Shown: positions 33,321-43,991 of the stretch, piece by piece
How the letters are laid out: the number at the start of each line of letters is the position of its first letter
Position numbering within the stretch: position 1 is the stretch's first letter
DNA from: Liolophura sinensis
Taxonomy: Eukaryota; Mollusca; Polyplacophora; Chitonida; Chitonidae
NCBI RefSeq assembly: GCF_032854445.1
Contig: NC_088304.1
Location: forward strand, 27,971,732-28,035,731
Direction of reading: 5' to 3'
Length of the DNA stretch: 64,000 nucleotides
Program-made: the position numbers and the translations under genes
Notes under the pieces: model-generated
Told to the model about the DNA's origin: nothing
Seen by the model: the letters and a program-made list of their open reading frames with translations, nothing else
Databases searched by the model: none

Positions 33321-33984
33321 TCTCCTGACTTCGAGGCTGGTGTTTTGAATATGCTGGTAAGAACTTCTGCACTCCGGGGGTTCGGCATGATTGTGGACTT
33401 GTCCTTACGATTTGGTTTGCAGTATATCCTGTTGATCTCAGCATCTGGGCAAGCTTGTCCTGTACATCGTAATTGTGTTTCCAAGAAATCTAGTCCATAT
33501 TTTTGTTGCTTTTTCGAGTAACTTTGTGTGCAACTTTACACAATTCTGTGTTGTTGTATTTCTGTGCAGAAAAAAACACCGGGGTTGTACGATGTCGATA
33601 TTAGCTGTAAAAGGATCATGTGGTCCGTGTTGTTTATATAGCCCAAAGCATATGCCTGCCGTAAACCTATCAGCGTCACGTCGCATGGTCAAAGGCCACT
33701 CTGTCGTAATAAAGTAGATTTCATGATGTTTGATAACCAAATTCGAAACGAGTTTTGTCATTTTGCTGCGTTGTAAATGGTCGGAGTCGATTCGTGGGAC
33801 ATCAAATTATCTGCAGTTAGGCATGCACAGCGCTGGACATCTACTTTAACGCAAGAGTTTTGACACATATGGTGTAAGTGTTATATTTTTACCGGGAGGA
33901 AACGGCGTAAACCTCCGACCTTTGGCGAGTCATTGACGAACTGTTCTCCATCTAATCTACAGATATAAACATCATATTGTTTTG

Positions 33985-34360
33985 GGGGTTGATTTGATTT
34001 TATTCTTGTTTAACCCCATACTCAACAATGTTTCACTTACACGATGACGATCAGTATTATGTGTGGAGGAAACTGCAGTGCCTTACGTAAACCACTCACA
34101 TTTGACAAGTTACTGACAACCTTTCCCATATGTCACGTACGGATATGCACAGCATATTGGTGAAAGACAATGTGGTCTTCCATGATCGTCAATGCACAGT
34201 ACAAATAGCCACATGAGCATCGTCGACCGCTTATCACCTCAGGGCCCACAAACAGTGAAAACAGCCGAATGTGCAAAGTCCCAGTCCAATGCTGGGTTTG
34301 AACCCACAACTCTTTTGTGCCAGCGATTAAAAGCAAACACGTGTAACCACTAGATAAACG
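33985..34360 (-). mobile_element. Diverged SINE family 1 copy with unusual middle
   Basis: The left end ttaaccccatactcaacaat then cacttacacgatgacgatca matches the family-1 3' end in inverse. The right end has gctgggtttgaacccacaac (B-box-like) and a tRNA-like head, also inverse. The middle is longer than in other copies. Confidence 0.5.
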
Positions 34361-35613
34361 GTACACTTCCTACCGTCTGCGTTGAATCCTCCATCAGAGA
34401 TACAATGTACTTAGAGGCCAATGAAAGTATGTTATATTCAACAAAAGAACAAACCAGAACTTAATTTTGCTGAAAATCAATGAGACGGCCCCTCATTTGA
34501 GCTTGATCTGTTACTTTCCTTTGTGAAATGATCAAGTAAGAATAAAATCTGGAATTAAGACAGACTAGACGAATAACCGTTGTAAAAACAAAAATCTGGA
34601 AAACTGTTCATTACAACATTTTATTTGTAAGTTGGTGGAGCCAAGTTTCAATTCAATACAGTGAAACTTTCAATTGAGGTTTGGAACATGTCCGTAACAT
34701 TGCCAAATTTCTACACAGGACAAAACGATCATAACTTTTTCGGAAATAACGGAAACGGCCCCAGATTCCAGATTGATCTGTAACTCATGTTCATACAGAT
34801 ACGTACCAAGTTTCAATTCAGTATTAAAAACACATTTTGACAAATTCCGGAAAAGTTATACTTGACGACCAGACAGAGCGTGAAAAGAGGAGTATAGTTC
34901 CCTATGGTAACGGGAAAGAACTTTTATAAGACCTTTAAAAAAGGACAACACAAACCCGAATGTACATATGCGATATTGCAAAATCCGAGATATTGCATTT
35001 CAAAGTAAACCATATCGCACACACTGACAAAATGGAAAGCGCCGCCATTATTTAACCAATCAGGGGTGATTTATTTTTAAAATCCGAAACGGGAGGTATT
35101 TCCACTGACGATACAAGAACAATGATGTGCATTTTAGCACGTCAGAACAATATGGCTTTCGCCGTTTAGGTCTGTTAATACGCCTTTTCCGAAATAACTA
35201 TGGTTATATCATGTTGCTGTCATCTATCTGGAGGATGTTTACCAGATGACAGCTAAGGGTATTGGGCTATGATGTACATAAACTAACTGAATCTATGCGT
35301 CAAAACAGACATTACTATACCAACCATCAACCGAAATGGACGTTCCGGGTCAATTTCCAAAACCCGTTATAGCTGTTTCACAGTGTGGTCGGACGTCAAA
35401 GAATTCCGTACAACTCCAGGAATGCTTTTCTTTCAGACATATACAAAGTTTCAAGCTGTTGTCAATAAAGCATGACTATCTATAGAAACATAGTCAATAT
35501 TGCCGTAACTAGCAGCGAACAAGCCAAAGTGTGTCCATAAATTTAATTCCTTTGAAAGCAGGAAGGACAAAAATGGACGAATTAGTTGATGTAAAGTAAA
35601 TAATCTGCAAAAA

Positions 35614-37281
35614 TCACAGTTTAGTTAACGTTTCTGTTAACATTGTGGATACTCCTTTGTCACTTCTTGAACGATCAGCTGATTTTGACGTGGTCTTTGT
35701 CACATTACCAGAAATGCTGGCCTTCAGCAATGCCCATGTGTGCGCGTTGACACAGTAGGCCACAAAGATCATCACGCCTTGGCTTCCCGTCAGAACGGTA
35801 AATATGTATTGTAATGCAGTTGACTGTACAACGACCGCAAGAATCCCAAATACCCAAGTGAAGCCGAAAAGCAGGGACAGTTTAATGTAGACAAAGATGT
35901 GCTTCTTTTTGGACTTGTTGGAGGCTTCCTTCATGTCAGGAACAGATCGGATTGCAAGGATTGTCTTCGCGAAAAACACTGCGTTCATGACAAGAATTAA
36001 ACTCAAAGGTCCCACAAAGAAAACGCCTATTGCCATGGGATTATTTAGAAAACACCTGTTTTCACCATATCCAATTCCCCTCCCGTGGCTTTGAACGCTG
36101 TGAGTTATTATGCAGCACGTTATGGTCATAGCAGGTATAACAATGCTGAAGACTGAATAAATGACAAGACGTTTCGCGTCTCTATTCCCACGGCTAGTGT
36201 AAGACCGAATACGAGTGAAGACAGTGTACATGTGATATGCACAGACCAGCATCCATGTAAATGTCGCCATCCAGAAATAGTGAAGAAGTACCCCAAACAC
36301 CTGACACAGCACAACGTTTGTGGTCCGGTTGGACGTTGTCAAGAAGAGAAGATGTGAGCAAAACAGGTGAAACATCAGTGCCATGCTGTTTTTCCCGGGT
36401 AAAGTCCGAAGTTTTGGTACAAGACAGTAGACAAGAAAAGTCAAGAAAAGACCAACCAAGGATAAACTTATGCAGATCAAGGACACAATGGGGAGAATGA
36501 AATTCCGCTCTTCTCTAAACGCCATGGCCTCGTCCGAAAATATAACCTTAGTTATGTTATTAATAGTTTGAATACAAATTCTTAGAACCTTTCCACAAGT
36601 ACTAAATTCGTCGAAATTGAGCAAGAACGAGTAATTTTGAAACTCCAAGGTTTGGGTCAGTGGATCGAAGGTAAAGGGTTCTTCAAAACGATCTGGGTAT
36701 TCAACAAATGGACAATTCATATGGATTGTTGTATACTTCGGTTGGTTCATGCGTAGGACATTCTGGCCATCCACAAACTCATCTCTGGAAAACTCCTCCT
36801 GGGTTTCTCTCCACGGAACTCTTTTCCCTGCAGGATAATTAATCTGATGTTCACACAAACGTGGTCTACTTAAGAAAGTTATTATTTCCCCAGAATGGTT
36901 GTAAGAAAAGTCCTTCGAGATAATTTTTTTCACAGCTTTTTCTTGCAGTGAAATATTTTCCTGATTCAGTACTAATATTCTACCCTTGATGTTTACCAAG
37001 ACTGCCTGTTGAGGTCCATCATCAACCCTATCATTAGCAGTATAAAGAGATATATCTAAATGGGTGAGAAGAACAGGATGGAAGATAGTTAACTGTTTGT
37101 GAAGCATGCTGGTGTACTGGTCTATCAAAGATGATATCCGAGAACTGTTAACGCTGGAGTTTGCTGACACAAGTGTAACATCCAACAAGAAGCCGATGGA
37201 TTGATTATAAGAGGGTATCACTGTACAAGCCCCGTCTGATAAATTCCTTTCTTCAGAGCATGTAATATTCCGGCAGGTGGC
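35614..37281 (-). CDS. Receptor gene 2, exon 2 (distal ectodomain and 7TM)
   Basis: One open frame from the acceptor at 37281 to TGA at 35614. It has a short ectodomain with many N-glycosylation sites, TM1 ending VYCLVPKLRTLPGKNSMALM, TM2-TM7 (HYFWMATFTWML, LLFGFTWVFGIL, LTGSQGVMIFVAYCVN) and a Ser/Thr/Lys-rich tail. The Cys of extracellular loop 2 (ENRCFLNNP) and TM3 (VLCQVFG) are present as expected for the disulfide. No GPS His-Leu-Thr/Ser triad seen. Confidence 0.88.
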   Translation of the reverse strand, partial: ATCRNITCSEERNLSDGACTVIPSYNQSIGFLLDVTLVSANSSVNSSRISSLIDQYTSMLHKQLTIFHPVLLTHLDISLYTANDRVDDGPQQAVLVNIKGRILVLNQENISLQEKAVKKIISKDFSYNHSGEIITFLSRPRLCEHQINYPAGKRVPWRETQEEFSRDEFVDGQNVLRMNQPKYTTIHMNCPFVEYPDRFEEPFTFDPLTQTLEFQNYSFLLNFDEFSTCGKVLRICIQTINNITKVIFSDEAMAFREERNFILPIVSLICISLSLVGLFLTFLVYCLVPKLRTLPGKNSMALMFHLFCSHLLFLTTSNRTTNVVLCQVFGVLLHYFWMATFTWMLVCAYHMYTVFTRIRSYTSRGNRDAKRLVIYSVFSIVIPAMTITCCIITHSVQSHGRGIGYGENRCFLNNPMAIGVFFVGPLSLILVMNAVFFAKTILAIRSVPDMKEASNKSKKKHIFVYIKLSLLFGFTWVFGILAVVVQSTALQYIFTVLTGSQGVMIFVAYCVNAHTWALLKASISGNVTKTTSKSADRSRSDKGVSTMLTETLTKL

Positions 37282-37465
37282 CTAATAGTATAAAAAAAGT
37301 ACATTTATTGATTCTTGTATAATGCCATACTCGGTTGGCGGTCAGTTTTATGACTGGGGCTAAACCACGTTACTCACGAGCATTTCCGTAAGTGGCAAGA
37401 ACTGTTACATTCTTCACAGCTTAATTTGTAGAAATACAAATCTGTACTCTTCCATTTACTAAATT

Positions 37466-37545
37466 AGAGCGAGTGAGTTAGTGTTTAGACTTTAACGCCT
37501 TTCTGAACAATTTTTCAGTTATATGACAACAATACTAACCTAGAA
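37466..37545. mobile_element. SINE family 2 fragment
   Basis: gagcgagtgagttagtgttt, then ctttaacgcc and caatttttcagttatatgac match the body of the SINE at 59745. It lies in the intron of receptor gene 2. Confidence 0.55.
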
Positions 37546-38214
37546 CCCATTGTATTGCCTCTAACATGCGACAAAAAAACGTCTCCTTTAATCCTCAACT
37601 AATTCTGACCTCGCATCATATAGCTATGCGTGAAAAATAATTTATTAACATAATTGAAGTTTTACGTCGTACTTCGTGAAGAAGAAAAACAATAGCGTCG
37701 CAGATGCACTGAGCGTATAGACAGCAAGCCATATTTTCGATGCGAATCGACCATCTTGCGGTAAAGGAAAAACTCTCGAAACGTTTGGATTAAAACCAAG
37801 AAGATAACTGGAAAGAAAGAGGACCGTGTGCTAGGTTAATGAACGTTGGAAAGTACTTCACTAACGCGTTGGTTTATGTTAGTTTAACCCGTTGTTTTCC
37901 TCCACCCATGAAGCTGATCTTCTTAAGTCAAGTATTCTGGAGCAATCAATCCAACAATGAATCGGGCAATCAGTCAATCAATTTAGTATTACTCACCTTA
38001 GGTTTGCGCTTTAGAAAGCAATACTCAGCGTAAATGAGGTAGCATTGGGTTATATTAGGCTATGGAATCAACGTTGCGATATGACCGGGAAAACATTTAT
38101 TTTACGTGTGACGTTCATTCAGGACAGAGAAGACAATTTACATCAATCTCTTCAGCAATGAAAATAAATCTGTAAATCACCATCATTACTTAAGACACCT
38201 GACTCTAAATGGTA

Positions 38215-38410
38215 TATTTTGGTCTAAGGTGGAAAGATTCAACTGTTCAAGTAAATGCATAAATAGTAGCAATTTAAATGGCACCTAGCACCGTGGCTTT
38301 AGAATTTGGTTAAAAAAATATAGAGATTGCAATTTTGCAATTTATTAAACGTCACTAGTTCAGAATTACTCAAAATGCTGTGTTGTCATCACATTTAACA
38401 TACAAGCCCA
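38215..38410. repeat. Dispersed repeat R, copy 3 (3' part)
   Basis: actgttcaagtaaatgcata, aatagtagcaatttaaatgg, agcaccgtggctttagaatt and ctcaaaatgctgtgttgtca match the distal half of the copy at 41540. It lies in the intron of receptor gene 2. Confidence 0.6.
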
Positions 38411-38474
38411 CCCCAAACCGAGACTTCTGGAAAATGCATGCTGTGGGAGGCGTCATGCAATATCATATACTTAC

Positions 38475-40569
38475 TGAAAAAGGATCGTAAATACGATTCC
38501 TTTCGCACATCCTTATCTTTCCCTCAGATGATGCACGTTGTTTAGGACTGGGGTTAAAATCTAAGAGAACATCTAAAGAACACGGAAGCAGAGGTGTATG
38601 CATATTGATGTGTTTAGAACAAAGTCTGCCTTTATCCATTGCTTCTCCGTTGCAAACAGCGCAAAATATGTTTCTATACTTGGTATAAGTACTATAGAAT
38701 TCCACTATGTTTTCAAAAGACAAGCAAAGATTTTCTATAACAGGATTTGAGCCTGGGCGACATGTGGCCAGTTGAGAGTGAAAACATTGTCTGGGTGTTA
38801 CGCCATCAGGTGGATAAGACTTTATTTTACACCCTTTATCCGCTAGCACACGACACCACAAATCAGCCTTAGATTTCGCAGTGTTGAGCACAGCGTCAGT
38901 TTGACAGGCGACATGATGTCTCCAAACCTGGACATCAGGCATATGGTGACACTGAGCACAGAAGATGTTCCTATAGGTGATCTGAGAGTTCAAAACTGAC
39001 ACCGGGGTGGCCTGGTCTTGATAGTTATTATCAGGTCGCTCACATTTCTCTGTCAAAATCGGATCAGCGTTATTTGGACAGGAATTGACCATAAATATAT
39101 TTAAGTGATTTCCCCATAATGTCCAGTATTCTTTGGTACACGACAGATAAGGAAATGTCACGGATGGGATGTCAGAGGAATCGTTATACAGTAACTCCGG
39201 ACAACAATCCCCGTAGAAGTGGCACATTTCGTCACACTGACACGGATAACAACGCGCACAGCTGTGACCAAATTCCTTAAGCGATGTTTGATTGCACAGT
39301 TGTTTAGAGCCACAGAGAAACTTTGTTGCATCTGTGGCCAAGAATCTGTTTGTGGCGTTCAGATTGAACCTATAAACAAGCTCAGAATCAGGTGTTGGTA
39401 TAGTGGACTCCCTAATCCACTTTCTTCCACGTGGGGATATCATAGCTGTTAATTCATTATGCATGTTAATTTCTTTGGTGCTGTAGTCTGTAATGTTATG
39501 TACAGTGATGTTACTTTGTGTCATAACGTCATCAAAAGTTTTTTCTCCAGGAATGGGTTGTCCAGTGCTGTAACCTTCCAGAGTGACATGAGTAATGAAG
39601 TTACCTTGTGGAATGGAATGTTCAGTGATGTTGTCTTGTGAAGTTGCCTGTCCAGTGATGTTACCTTTTTCAATGGCCTGTTCTGTCATCTCTTCCGCAT
39701 GGATTTCCTCTTCAGTGATGTTACCTTCTTCAGTGTCCTGTACAGTGATGTTGTGTTTTGTAATGGCTTCTATGATCTTGTCTTCATGAATTGCCTCTTC
39801 GGTGATGTTACCTTCTGGGATTGCCTCTTCAGTGTTGTTGCCTTCTGAAATTGCCTGTTCAGTGATGTCACCTTCTTGAATGGCCTTGTTCAGTGATGTT
39901 ATCTTCTGGAATGACCTTTTCAGTCATTTTGTCGTCAGGAATGGCTTCTTCAATAATCTTCTCTTCATGAATTGCCTCTTCAGCGATGTTACCTTCTAGA
40001 ATTGGCTCTTCGGTGATGTTACCTTCTAGAATTAGCTCTTCGGTGATGTTACCTTCTAGAATTGGCTCTTCGGTGATGTTACTTTCTAGAATTGGCTCTT
40101 TAGTGATGTTGTCTTCGGGAATAGCCTGTTCAGTGATGTTGTCTCCAGGAAAGGCCTGTTGAGTGGAAATTTCGTCCGGACTGACTTGATCCTTGGTTTT
40201 TTCTTTAGCGATGATGTCTTCTGTGGCCAGATGTTCTATAATATTCACCGTATGGATATCATCTGCGATGACCACGCTGATATTTTCCCTGCTGTTCGCG
40301 GCCTCCATATTGCCGTCATTTGTTGCATTGCACACAGCGAAGATGTCGTCTGTGAAATTTTTCACGCGTATTTTATTGTCTATTGTATGATTTCCATGAC
40401 TTTTGTTGCTTACGTTGGTGACGCCATGCGTGGCGTTGTTGGAACGATTCAAAGCAGTCGCCTCTTCGACTAAGTTTTCGACTTCACAAGGTTGCAGCCC
40501 ACATGTCAGAATTAATGCCACAAGCATCACCGTGCTTTTGACGGGTTGAGAACTGACACGAGCAGGCAT
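38475..40569 (-). CDS. Receptor gene 2, exon 1 (leader, NIT repeat stalk, SMB-like, ectodomain), frameshifted
   Basis: Start at 40569: MPARVSSQPVKSTVMLVALI leads into a hydrophobic signal peptide. Repeats such as NITEEPILEG run from roughly 40170 to 39500. After the repeats come FLCGSKQLCNQ, the SMB-like block and a Cys-rich region similar to gene 1. The frame changes once near 39884. The stop-free continuation on both sides argues for a recent or artefactual break. Confidence 0.82.
39500..40170 (-). repeat. 30-bp coding repeat (NIT-rich stalk)
   Basis: In plus orientation the unit is ttctagaattggctcttcgg plus tgatgttacc, encoding ten residues with one N-x-T sequon. About 15-20 diverged units. 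The central ones (39980-40110) are almost identical, pointing to recent expansion. Confidence 0.8.
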
Positions 40570-41084
40570 ACTAGGCTAGACGATAATCCCAGGCACCGGT
40601 GAAACGCAGACAATAAAATTGCTATAAACAGGAGGATAGCATGACACCTAATGACGAATGCTCAAGTGAAAACGCTAATATCTGCACGGTGTTTGGTGAT
40701 CAATTCCGCATTAAATATTCAGTACCGCTTATAGATGTACTCAAAAATATCCATTCATTGCTGGTTGCCAAGAGCTACTGTTTGTCTCTTTGAAATAACT
40801 GAAATGTATTATTTCCTTTCATTAGATTTTCCGTCATGTGTAAGCTTGTACTTAACACACCAGAAATTGAAGAAAGATAAATTAATCTCACCACTCACTA
40901 CAGTCTCTTTCTGTAGCGCCCTGTATCAGAGAGAACACCTGGGTGTTAATGCGTTGGAAAAGTCAATCAGTGAATAACGTCTTTACACGCGATATTTCCA
41001 TTGGTTGGACTAGGTTGATATTGAGATGTGCAACGAAGGACGTTATCTTCTCACGCACACGTCTAAGCTTATACAGGAATATAA

Positions 41085-41215
41085 TTAAAGACGTACAGCA
41101 TAGAGAGTAAAAACCAGCTGGCGAATGGTCACACAATAAGGGTGAAACACGGCCTCTTGTCAGTTTACCGCGGTCAGGGTTTTATTCCAACTCTTCATGT
41201 AAATGCATAGTAAAG
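41085..41215. repeat. Dispersed repeat R, copy 4
   Basis: agagagtaaaaaccagctgg, cgaatggtcacacaataagg, gcctcttgtcagtttaccgc, ctcttcatgtaaatgcatag. Confidence 0.65.
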
Positions 41216-41239
41216 TAAGGTAAGAAAACCGTACTAGTA

Positions 41240-41480
41240 GAGATCAGAAAAAGTGAATTCGATGGCAGAGAGAGAGAGCCAAACCAGAGCAGTGAGAGTG
41301 TAATAGTTGACAAATGGTCACACGTAACCGACAAAATACGACCTCTTGTAGGTATGCCTCATTTATGTAAATATATAAATAGCAGCATATAAAACTGCCT
41401 CTGACATGCAGCACCATGGCTGAAGCAGAATTAGGTGAAAAGGAATGCGTTAACGTTTCAATGTTCAAGCACACTAAAAC
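41240..41480. repeat. Dispersed repeat R, copy 5
   Basis: caaatggtcacacgtaaccg, atacgacctcttgtaggtat, atgtaaatatataaatagca, agcaccatggctgaagcaga, attaggtgaaaaggaatg. Confidence 0.65.
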
Positions 41481-41539
41481 AATGCAAAGGCACCGGGTCT
41501 CGCAGGCAGGATTCCGATTAATGCAGGAATAATTATTAA

Positions 41540-41780
41540 CGTATGAAAAAATTTAACGTATAGCGACCAAAACAAGACCTGGATCGACAGTGTGCAAATG
41601 GTCACTCGTAACTAGTGAAATGTGGCCTTTTGTTAATTTACCTCAGTTAGGATTTTATCATAATTGTTCATTCAAATGTCTAAATAGTAACAAATTATAC
41701 GCTCCCTAGGATGATGGCTCAATCAAATTTAGGTAAACAAAAATACTCAAAATGCTGTTTCATACTATCACATTTGATAT
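41540..41780. repeat. Dispersed repeat R, copy 6 (longest)
   Basis: caaatggtcactcgtaacta, tgtggccttttgttaattta, gttaggattttatcataatt, aatagtaacaaattatacgc, ctcaaaatgctgtttcatac, then atcacatttgatataaaaac. Confidence 0.65.
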
Positions 41781-42349
41781 AAAAACACAAATGAATATCT
41801 ATAGCAGAGATCGACGTACTAGCGTTCATTAACTCATTAATAGTTCATTAACAGTATAACCTAATCGAATATTTATCTTTAGCGAGAGAAAACAGAACAT
41901 CTGAAATGTATTTAACCAGCGGTAATTTTAACTGCAAAGTGGATTCCTGAAAACTTTAAACTAACTGAGTCTTACTAAAACAAATGCCTCATGCAGTGGT
42001 CAGTATACGTATGATCGCTTTTCTGTTTGTCTGGTCGTCCTTCTGTTTGTCTGTCCCCAACTTTGTGACCGATATATCTCTTAACTTGTTGAAATATATT
42101 GTATTAATTTGCCCAGATTATCATTGGTACTCCTACATTGTCATTTCAAGGTCCATCCTTGCATTAATGCGCACACTAATCAAACTGAATTCCAGATTTA
42201 TCGGCATTTCGTCACCGCAGTATCTCTGGAGGTATTAAAAAGAAATTCGTGGCATTGTGCAGAAATAGTCAATGTTGCCTACATGTGCGTTTTTGCCTTT
42301 CCTAATTAACACTTGCAGAATTTTTTACAGATTTAATCAAGTTAATTTG

Positions 42350-43240
42350 CATAAACGTTGATATCGCCATATCTATGGAATCATTGGAAGAAACATTGGC
42401 CACAAATTATACATAAGTTGCAACTGGAAGCGCATTCCTTAACACTAGAAAATCGCCAAATGTTTTTCACGGAAATAGGTATGTCGTTTAGGCCTGATTA
42501 TGAAGATATACCAAAAATATATTGGATTCCCAAAACGCACAAAACACCCTCAGGCCAGATTTATAGCCGGCCCCAGAATATGTGCAACCATGCTTCTGTC
42601 ATGTTGTTAACAAAAACTCTACAGGAAGTTAAAACATTTTGGGAAATGTATTGTTTAGCTTTCCGAAAACATGAACAATATATACTAAGCAATTCAAAGA
42701 CATTGACTGAAGAATTAAAGTTAAAAGGTCCTGTGCATGAAAGGCAAGTATTCACACGAGATTTCTCGACTCTCTATATTACAATCCCTCATCAAGATTC
42801 AATTCAGCCCCTTAATAAGAAGATTGTTCAAATGACAGGCCATAATTTCATAAATGTCTGAGCTCACAAGGCATGTTTGAGTTCCTAACCTATTCAGCTT
42901 ACCATTCTTGGAATGTTTTGGGAATTAGCAATGCACTTATTGACCCGTGGCTTGACATTTGACTGACAGTTGGTATACGAATGTATACGCATGTATTTGC
43001 ACAGTTTATAGAATTACCGGCGTTTCTAGTTAATGAACTTCGGCAGCGCGATATATCTACACAGATGGACACTAACAGTGTTTCCCTATCAGGAGACCTT
43101 CAGTTATACACGTATGAATACGGCCATATGCAAATTATGTGAGGAAAAAAAAACAATTAACTGCATACACTCCGCTTTTTTACATTCCCCAAATTTTATT
43201 TAGACGACCTTCTAGTGGTACAAAATCCATATATATACAC
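42350..43240 (+). pseudogene. Decayed reverse transcriptase, Penelope-like type
   Basis: The frame 42358-42861 contains IPKIYWIPKTHKTPSG and TRDFSTLYITIPHQDSI, which resemble the RT fingers/palm of Penelope-like elements (PKxYxLPKxHK, DFSTLYTxxPH). After several stops and frame changes, FYLDDLLVVQNP near 43190-43225 matches the YxDD catalytic box. No intact ORF and no endonuclease seen. The family assignment is from motif memory. Confidence 0.55.
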
Positions 43241-43340
43241 AGCATGCAGTGACGGGTATATATCCCAGTTTACTTTCATTTGGTTATGGTAAACTATGCA
43301 TTTATGGATAGCAATATCCCAGAAAGCCCTGCATATGGTG

Positions 43341-43411
43341 TGTATTTATTTGTTTATTTGGTAGGTGTTTTACGCCGTACCCAAGAGTATTTCATTAATA
43401 CGTCGGCGGCC
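43341..43411 (-). mobile_element. SINE family 1, 3'-end fragment
   Basis: atttatttgtttatttggta, then gtgttttacgccgtacccaa and catttaatacg-type end, minus orientation, truncated soon after the core. Confidence 0.65.
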
Positions 43412-43991
43412 TTTTGGTGTCTACATATCTCGCCTAGTTGCATCTGCCTTTTACAAACATCGACGATTTCACGGCCTGGGTTTTCCTGGATATACATGAA
43501 GAATATACAGCAAGCACAAAACCGTAGGCTCCCCAGCTGGTCCGAGTACATGATGGTATGTAAATTTGGGAGGGGCTGGTCGGAAAAAGTTTTCTGGCGT
43601 TGTGCATGGCCTCCGACAGTGTCTCTCTATCCACCATCAAAACGGGGCATGGCGTCCGATTTGTCTATGTTTTGAAAGTTTGCACAGACAGCTGGCCTGG
43701 ATAGATCCATGTTCAATGCATAAACCAGGCAAAGCTCAGAGGCAAGAAAGACGCCAGGAGAAAAACAGACATGGTGGTTAGTTTTCAAAAATAACAATTG
43801 ACACCTTCCCGGGATGGCGGATGGCACACTGAGTCAGATGCCACAATTGGGAGCTGTCCAGCTATCTCAGGAACAACGCTGGTAGAAAAGAGTCCTGGTA
43901 GAAAAGAATCTCGCTTTTATGAGTTAGTGTCAGTGTATATGTAGCTTGTGAAAGAGATACTTGAAAACACCAGCTGACCATTTATAGGCTT

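Larger units (their letters stand above)
28692..35613. other. Intergenic interval between the two receptor genes
   Basis: No credible gene. It holds SINE fragments, one dispersed-repeat-R copy, two CpG-rich islets and a small 23-bp direct duplication (31475-31521, ttttaagtgtgttgaaaggc twice). A segment at 34430-34880 contains two diverged copies of accaagtttcaattca-type sequence. The 5' flank of gene 1 (28692-29100) presumably holds its promoter; I see no clear element. Confidence 0.6.
35614..40569 (-). pseudogene. Class-B-like seven-transmembrane receptor with SMB-like domain (gene 2), single frameshift
   Basis: Paralogue of gene 1 with the same two-exon layout. Exon 1 (40569-38475): hydrophobic leader, a long N-glycosylation-rich stalk of 10-residue repeats (LEGNITEEPI type), the SMB-like cluster CQCDEMCHFYGDCCPELL, and the Cys-rich ectodomain ending YDPFS at a gtaagt donor. 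Exon 2 (37281-35614, acceptor attag): ATCRNITC, ectodomain, seven membrane segments, Ser/Thr tail. Exon 2 is completely open. In the stalk at 39882-39886 one extra base (ggcctt where a shorter run restores the repeat frame) ends the first frame after 233 codons; the next frame resumes the same repeats. It may be an assembly slip, a somatic or allelic indel, or a true null. Confidence 0.8.
40570..43991. other. Repeat-rich interval between receptor gene 2 and the LTR element
   Basis: Contains three adjacent copies of dispersed repeat R (41085-41780), a decayed RT fragment (42350-43240) and a SINE 3' end (43341-43411). No intact gene seen. Confidence 0.65.
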
